From: an uncultured Alphaproteobacteria bacterium
GTDB lineage: Bacteria; Pseudomonadota; Alphaproteobacteria; Rhodobacterales; Rhodobacteraceae
DNA: 64,000 nt
Direction: 5' to 3'
Assembly: GCA_902537415.1 (NCBI GenBank)
Contig: CACBBC010000008.1
Span: 1 to 64,000, forward strand
In this document: positions 59,461-64,000 of the stretch, piece by piece
Numbering within the stretch: the first letter of the stretch is position 1
How the letters are laid out: each line of letters starts with the position of its first letter
Translations under genes and position numbers: made by a program
The notes under the pieces: model-generated
What the model was told of the DNA's origin: nothing
Databases searched by the model: none
Seen by the model: only the letters and a program-made list of their open reading frames with translations

Positions 59461-60537
59461 TTATATTACTTCCTTATTTGCATTGAAAACATGACATTTG
59501 TCTGGATTGAAAGCCACATTAATGGTGTCTCCGACTTTTATTTTCGAGTCCCCATCTGTTTCTACTACAAGTGGCTCTCCTTCCTTATCTAGATATAGAA
59601 AAGTGCCAGACCCTAGTTTTTCAACAACAAAAACCTTACCTTTCCAAGCATTTTTTAAATCTTTGCTAATTTTTAAGTGCTCCGGTCTTATGCCTAAAGT
59701 TATTTCATCCCCAGTCTTTAAATTTGTGCTGGTTTTTTTTAATAAAAAGCTTTTTTGACCCAGCAAATCGATACTAATACTTTGGCTGCTCTTTTTTAAT
59801 ATTCTTGTTTTTATAAAATTCATTTTAGGAGAGCCAATAAACCCTCCAACAAATAAATTTTTGGGATTATGGTATAAATCCATTGGGCTTCCAGATTGGG
59901 ATATTTTACCTTGATCTAACACAACAATTTTATCAGCCATGGTCATAGCTTCTGTTTGATCATGGGTCACATATATCATAGTTGCATCTAATTGATCATG
60001 TAATTTTGCTAATTCAACTCTCATTTGAACTCTCAATGCGGCGTCGAGGTTTGATAAAGGTTCGTCGAATAGAAAAACCTTAGGTTTTCTAGTGATTGCA
60101 CGTCCAATAGCAACCCTTTGTCTTTGGCCGCCTGAAAGTTGTTTTGGTTTTCTTTGTAGAAGTTCTTCTATCTGAAGAATTTTTGCAGCATCATAAACCC
60201 TGCTATCGATTTCATCCTTAGTAAGTTTCTCTAACTTTAACCCAAAGGCCATATTGTTATAAACCGTCATATGTGGGTATAAAGCATAAGACTGGAACAC
60301 CATCGCAATATTTCTGTCTTTTGGTGACAAATCATTAACAATGTTTCCATCAATAGAGATTGTCCCTGAGTTTATACTCTCTAGTCCTGCAATCATTCTT
60401 AAAATGGTGGATTTACCACAACCACTAGGTCCAACCAAAACCGTGAATGATTGGCTATCTATATTGAGAGAGACATCTTGTATAACGTGGTTTTTACCAT
60501 AATATTTATTCAGGTTTTTTATAACAATTTCAGACAT
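59461..60537 (-). CDS. Carbohydrate ABC transporter ATP-binding protein (AglK/UgpC-like)
   Basis: 'VGPSGCGKSTILRMIAGLE', 'LSGGQRQRVAIGRAI', 'FLFDEPLSNLDAALR', C-terminal TOBE region. Confidence 0.9.
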   Translation of the reverse strand: MSEIVIKNLNKYYGKNHVIQDVSLNIDSQSFTVLVGPSGCGKSTILRMIAGLESINSGTISIDGNIVNDLSPKDRNIAMVFQSYALYPHMTVYNNMAFGLKLEKLTKDEIDSRVYDAAKILQIEELLQRKPKQLSGGQRQRVAIGRAITRKPKVFLFDEPLSNLDAALRVQMRVELAKLHDQLDATMIYVTHDQTEAMTMADKIVVLDQGKISQSGSPMDLYHNPKNLFVGGFIGSPKMNFIKTRILKKSSQSISIDLLGQKSFLLKKTSTNLKTGDEITLGIRPEHLKISKDLKNAWKGKVFVVEKLGSGTFLYLDKEGEPLVVETDGDSKIKVGDTINVAFNPDKCHVFNANKEVI

Positions 60538-60546
60538 GCTTGCTAC

Positions 60547-61863
60547 CTACTTCAAATAATTTAAAAACTTGCTTTGAGTCTCAGCCATATTGTTAAGGAG
60601 TCTTGCTGCTTGAGTAGAGTCATTTACAACAGGATCAGCCAAAAGTGCTAGGTAAGCTGAATGTTTTGAACAATTAAGAACGGCGTCTGTGGTCATTTGT
60701 ATAACACCTGATTGTAGATTGAGGAGTGATCCAAAGGCACTGGGATAATTTTCGAATGAAATTCCATGTACACCGGATTTATTAACCTTTCCAGGGACTT
60801 CTACTACAATATCCCTTGGCAGGCATGCGATATAACCCCTATTCGGTATATTAACCGCAGCTTCCTCATATCCAGAGTCACCTAAAATACCTTCAATGAT
60901 CGGAATTACTCTTTCGTGTGTGCCAATATTCTTAGGATCGAAGAAATGATCATATGAACTTTTATCATCATAAAAGGCCAAACACTTCGCTTTATAATTA
61001 TCATAAAAATCCAAAATTGCATCATGGTCCGCTACGCTGTAAGCCCACTGTATGTATTCTCCTAAATGACTATCCGTTGTAATTGGAAGGTATCCATAAA
61101 TTCTAAAAAGTTCACGAAACACGCCTCTCTCCGCACCAGGTTTAGAGGGTCTAGCATCATGTTTGTTAATCAAGTCTGCAAAATAGGTTGAAAAGTTTTG
61201 CTTAATTATCGGATAGCCGTCTTTACCTGTATTCTTATATTTAGCTTCTAATAATATACTGAAATGGTTTAATCCAGCTGCCCTATATTCAATGTTCGAC
61301 AAGTCAGTTTCCATTAAATCCGGTAGTTGCCTCTCCATTGATGCAATTTCATGGCACATTCCAATAAATTTTAAATCTGGAAACTTGGTTGTGACTGCAT
61401 GACAAATTCGTTGCATTGGGTTTGAGAAATTAAAGACAAAAGCATCAGGACAAATTGTATTTATGTCCTGGCAAATATCTAAAATTGGAGGAATTTGCCT
61501 TAAAGAGTGGAATAGCCCTCCGGGCCCACCATTTTCTCCATACACCTGTCTTATTCCATATTGTAATGGTATTTTCCAATCTTGATCCCAAAGATCAAAT
61601 CGTTTTCCGACCTCGATTGAGATTATACAAAAAGTTGCTCCCTTTAGAGCCTCTTTTCTTGAAATAGAGGCCTTTATATCAACATTTACCCCTAGCTTTT
61701 CTTTATAGTCATTCGCAATTATTTTTGTATTAGCAAGTGTTGTTTTATCTATGTCATGAAGAAAAATCTCACAACCATCCAAAGTGTCCGACTTAAAGAT
61801 GTCGCTTATTATACCCAATCCAAAATTTTGGCTACCAGCACCAATTAAAACAATCTTCTCCAT
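60547..61863 (-). CDS. Glycoside hydrolase family 4 (alpha-glucosidase/galactosidase)
   Basis: 'MEKIVLIGAGSQNFGLGIISDIF' NAD-binding start (61863 preferred over 61980), 'VFNFSNPMQRICHAV', 'FIGMCHEIASMER'. Confidence 0.85.
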   Translation of the reverse strand: MEKIVLIGAGSQNFGLGIISDIFKSDTLDGCEIFLHDIDKTTLANTKIIANDYKEKLGVNVDIKASISRKEALKGATFCIISIEVGKRFDLWDQDWKIPLQYGIRQVYGENGGPGGLFHSLRQIPPILDICQDINTICPDAFVFNFSNPMQRICHAVTTKFPDLKFIGMCHEIASMERQLPDLMETDLSNIEYRAAGLNHFSILLEAKYKNTGKDGYPIIKQNFSTYFADLINKHDARPSKPGAERGVFRELFRIYGYLPITTDSHLGEYIQWAYSVADHDAILDFYDNYKAKCLAFYDDKSSYDHFFDPKNIGTHERVIPIIEGILGDSGYEEAAVNIPNRGYIACLPRDIVVEVPGKVNKSGVHGISFENYPSAFGSLLNLQSGVIQMTTDAVLNCSKHSAYLALLADPVVNDSTQAARLLNNMAETQSKFLNYLK

Positions 61864-61865
61864 TC

Positions 61866-63005
61866 CTACCCTTTCACAGATCCTGCTACTAAGCCCCTTA
61901 TAAAATATCTTTGCAAAGAAAGAAACACAAATAGCGGCACTATCATTGAAACGAAAGCACTTGTTGTCAAAATCTCCCAATTCTGAGAAAACTCTCCTAA
62001 CATTTCTCTTAAGCGAGAGGTCAAAACTATTTCACTGGGCATTTTATCTAGGAATACCAACGCGACCAGCAAATCATTCCAGACCCACAAAAACTGTAAA
62101 ATGCCAATTGATGCGAAAGCTGGTATGGATAATGGTAATATTATTTTCATAAAAATTTGATAGTGGCTGGCCCCGTCAACTCTAGCAGCCTCAAACATCT
62201 CATGCGGTAGGCTTTTTATGAAATTCCTCAACAGAAAAATTTTCAAAGGCAACCCAAAACCAGTATGAGCTAGCCATATGCCAACGTAGGATTTTGCAGA
62301 AACACCAAAGAAGTTACCTATCTGATTATAAACAGTTAAAATAGGAATAAGCGACATTTGCAAAGGGACAACTAAAAGGCACACAATAGTAGCAAAAATA
62401 AGATCTCTCCCATAAAAATTCATCCAAGAAAGTGCATAGGCTGCAAAGGCTCCTATTATTAGCGGTATAATTGTAGACGGCACAGCAACTGTTAGCGAAT
62501 TAATAAAAGATTGCCCTAGTCCCCGGAATACTAGAACTTCTTTATAATTTTCTAAGGTTAGGCTGGGAGGCGTGTTTACAGTAAGAAAAATCCTTTTCCC
62601 TTTCTTATGCTTAAACGCTTTATCAGACGTCCATCTATAGCTCCCATCCTTTTGCAGGTAAAAAGTACTCCCATTCTTCATCGTTACTTTTGAAGGAGCC
62701 TTAAATGCCTTTGGATTTTTGCTGGTAATTCCAAAGTTTATCACAGATTTAGATGATGAATTTTTTAGCAAATTGCCTGTTATGACAAAAACACCATTCT
62801 CTTCAAATTGAACAGTGCTTTTTTCAGTTCTAACAATTTCATTAAATTCATTATGCTTTAACGCCGTCCACCAACCAGTTAACGCTACTTGGTCTTTGTC
62901 TCTTAAAGAGCTAATCAATAACCCGAAGGTAGGAATAACCCAAATAAACACAATTATTAGCAAAAAGAAATGCGCTAGAAATTTACCAAAAGATAAGTGT
63001 TTCAT
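61866..63005 (-). CDS. Carbohydrate ABC transporter permease (AglG-like)
   Basis: MalG-type EAA loop 'EMFEAARVDGASHYQIFMKIILPLSIPAFASIGI'; start 63005 gives ATGA overlap with upstream gene. Confidence 0.85.
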   Translation of the reverse strand: MKHLSFGKFLAHFFLLIIVFIWVIPTFGLLISSLRDKDQVALTGWWTALKHNEFNEIVRTEKSTVQFEENGVFVITGNLLKNSSSKSVINFGITSKNPKAFKAPSKVTMKNGSTFYLQKDGSYRWTSDKAFKHKKGKRIFLTVNTPPSLTLENYKEVLVFRGLGQSFINSLTVAVPSTIIPLIIGAFAAYALSWMNFYGRDLIFATIVCLLVVPLQMSLIPILTVYNQIGNFFGVSAKSYVGIWLAHTGFGLPLKIFLLRNFIKSLPHEMFEAARVDGASHYQIFMKIILPLSIPAFASIGILQFLWVWNDLLVALVFLDKMPSEIVLTSRLREMLGEFSQNWEILTTSAFVSMIVPLFVFLSLQRYFIRGLVAGSVKG

Positions 63006-63985
63006 CTTTCTTGTTCCATTTTGAACCGCCTTAGGTTCCAAATCATTATTGGGATAACGCCAAGCATTATAAAGAGCGCTATGGTACTACCTCTGCCCGA
63101 GTCCCCTCCACCTCTGAACATCCAATCGAACATTAAGTTTGCAAGAACTTCTGTTCCCCATTGCCCATTTGTCATTGCTAAAACAATATCAAAAACTTTT
63201 AGCACTAATATCGTAATAGTGGTCCAAATAACTACTATTGTTTCTGAAAGAAACGGAATAATAATATAAAAAAATATTCTTACTTCACTTGCGCCATCTA
63301 TTCTTGCAGCTTCAAGTGTTTCTTCAGGAATAGCCCTTAGAGCAGCGCTGAAAATAACCATTGCGAGTCCAGTTTGGATCCAAATCATTATTACCATTAA
63401 AAAGAAGTTATTCCAAAACGGGATAGCTATCCATGCATGTGGATCACCACCAAAATAAACAATTATTGCGTTAAGAATACCAATCTGGTCATTTCCAGCC
63501 CCTCTGTATTCATAAACAAATTTCCATATAACACTCGCACCTACAAAAGAGATTGCCATAGGCATAAATATTAATGTTTTTGCAAATACGCCCCACCAAA
63601 CCCTATCCGCCAACGTAGCTATAGTTAATCCTAAAAAAGTACAAGTTGTTGGAACAACGATGAGCCACAAAAAATTGTTTAGAATGCTTTGACGAAAATC
63701 ACTATCATTCAGAGCCCAAACATAGTTACTCACTCCGGTAAACTCACGGCCATAGTTATCAAAAAAGCTAAGGCGAATAGTCTCTGATACTGGATAAATT
63801 AAATAAACTAACAAAATTATTAGAGCTGGTGCCATAAATATCCAAGGCCGAAATATAGAATCTTGTAAGTTTTTTTTGCTGAACTTACCTACCAGATAGT
63901 CGTGAGCCCAGTTAGCAAGCACAAAATAGCTAAGAACAGCTGATACGCCTATTACGACGTAAACTATAAAATTAAAAAAAGTCAA
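63002..63985 (-). CDS. Sugar ABC transporter permease (AglF-like)
   Basis: MalF-type EAA loop 'ETLEAARIDGASEVRIFFYIIIPFLSETIVVIW'; 'FRPWIFMAPALIILLVYLIYPVSETIRLSF'. Confidence 0.85.
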   Translation of the reverse strand: MTFFNFIVYVVIGVSAVLSYFVLANWAHDYLVGKFSKKNLQDSIFRPWIFMAPALIILLVYLIYPVSETIRLSFFDNYGREFTGVSNYVWALNDSDFRQSILNNFLWLIVVPTTCTFLGLTIATLADRVWWGVFAKTLIFMPMAISFVGASVIWKFVYEYRGAGNDQIGILNAIIVYFGGDPHAWIAIPFWNNFFLMVIMIWIQTGLAMVIFSAALRAIPEETLEAARIDGASEVRIFFYIIIPFLSETIVVIWTTITILVLKVFDIVLAMTNGQWGTEVLANLMFDWMFRGGGDSGRGSTIALFIMLGVIPIMIWNLRRFKMEQER

Positions 63986-64000
63986 TTTTCTGGTGATTAA

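Noticed and set aside
1-64000. CRISPR arrays, toxin-antitoxin pairs, restriction or other defence systems, prophage or transposon genes
   Set aside because: No regularly spaced repeats, no transposase/integrase/phage proteins and no defence families seen among the ORFs; the DNA ligase/helicase set is the known repair module, not a defence island.
1-64000. tRNA, rRNA or known riboswitch
   Set aside because: No cloverleaf-like or rRNA-like segment recognised by reading; a covariance-model scan was not possible here.

Overview
Low-GC, densely coded chromosomal segment, probably from a marine alphaproteobacterium (inference from gene content; no rRNA or tRNA in the window to confirm it). I see no CRISPR array, transposase, integrase, prophage or RNA gene. 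Main blocks: (1) a sulfite dehydrogenase-like (SoeABC/DMSO-reductase family) operon cut by the left edge; (2) a quaternary-amine region with a glycine-betaine/carnitine-type ABC transporter, two types of acyl-CoA ligase, acyl-CoA dehydrogenase, BKACE, carnitine-dehydrogenase-like protein and crotonase; (3) a divergent cluster with luciferase-like monooxygenase, two aldehyde dehydrogenases, RidA, alpha/beta hydrolase, DUF1185, M19 dipeptidase, and a translationally coupled pair of poorly characterised proteins; (4) LemA/M48, a ureohydrolase and an N-methylglutamate-synthase-like (GltB-domain) triad; (5) the four-gene ligase-associated DNA repair module; (6) a linalool dehydratase/isomerase-like protein; (7) three class III nucleotidyl cyclases, two of them a tandem paralogous pair; (8) a PHA locus (phaZ, phaC, phasin, phaR) with a well-formed phasin promoter and candidate PhaR operator; (9) an alpha-glucoside ABC transporter operon with a GH4 enzyme, an atypical phosphofructokinase and a PQQ-type sugar dehydrogenase, cut by the right edge. 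The best candidates for undescribed biology are the block 3 catabolic cluster with its 565-aa/DUF3726-like pair, the Ldi-like enzyme, and the shared uncharacterised N-terminal domain of the tandem cyclases.
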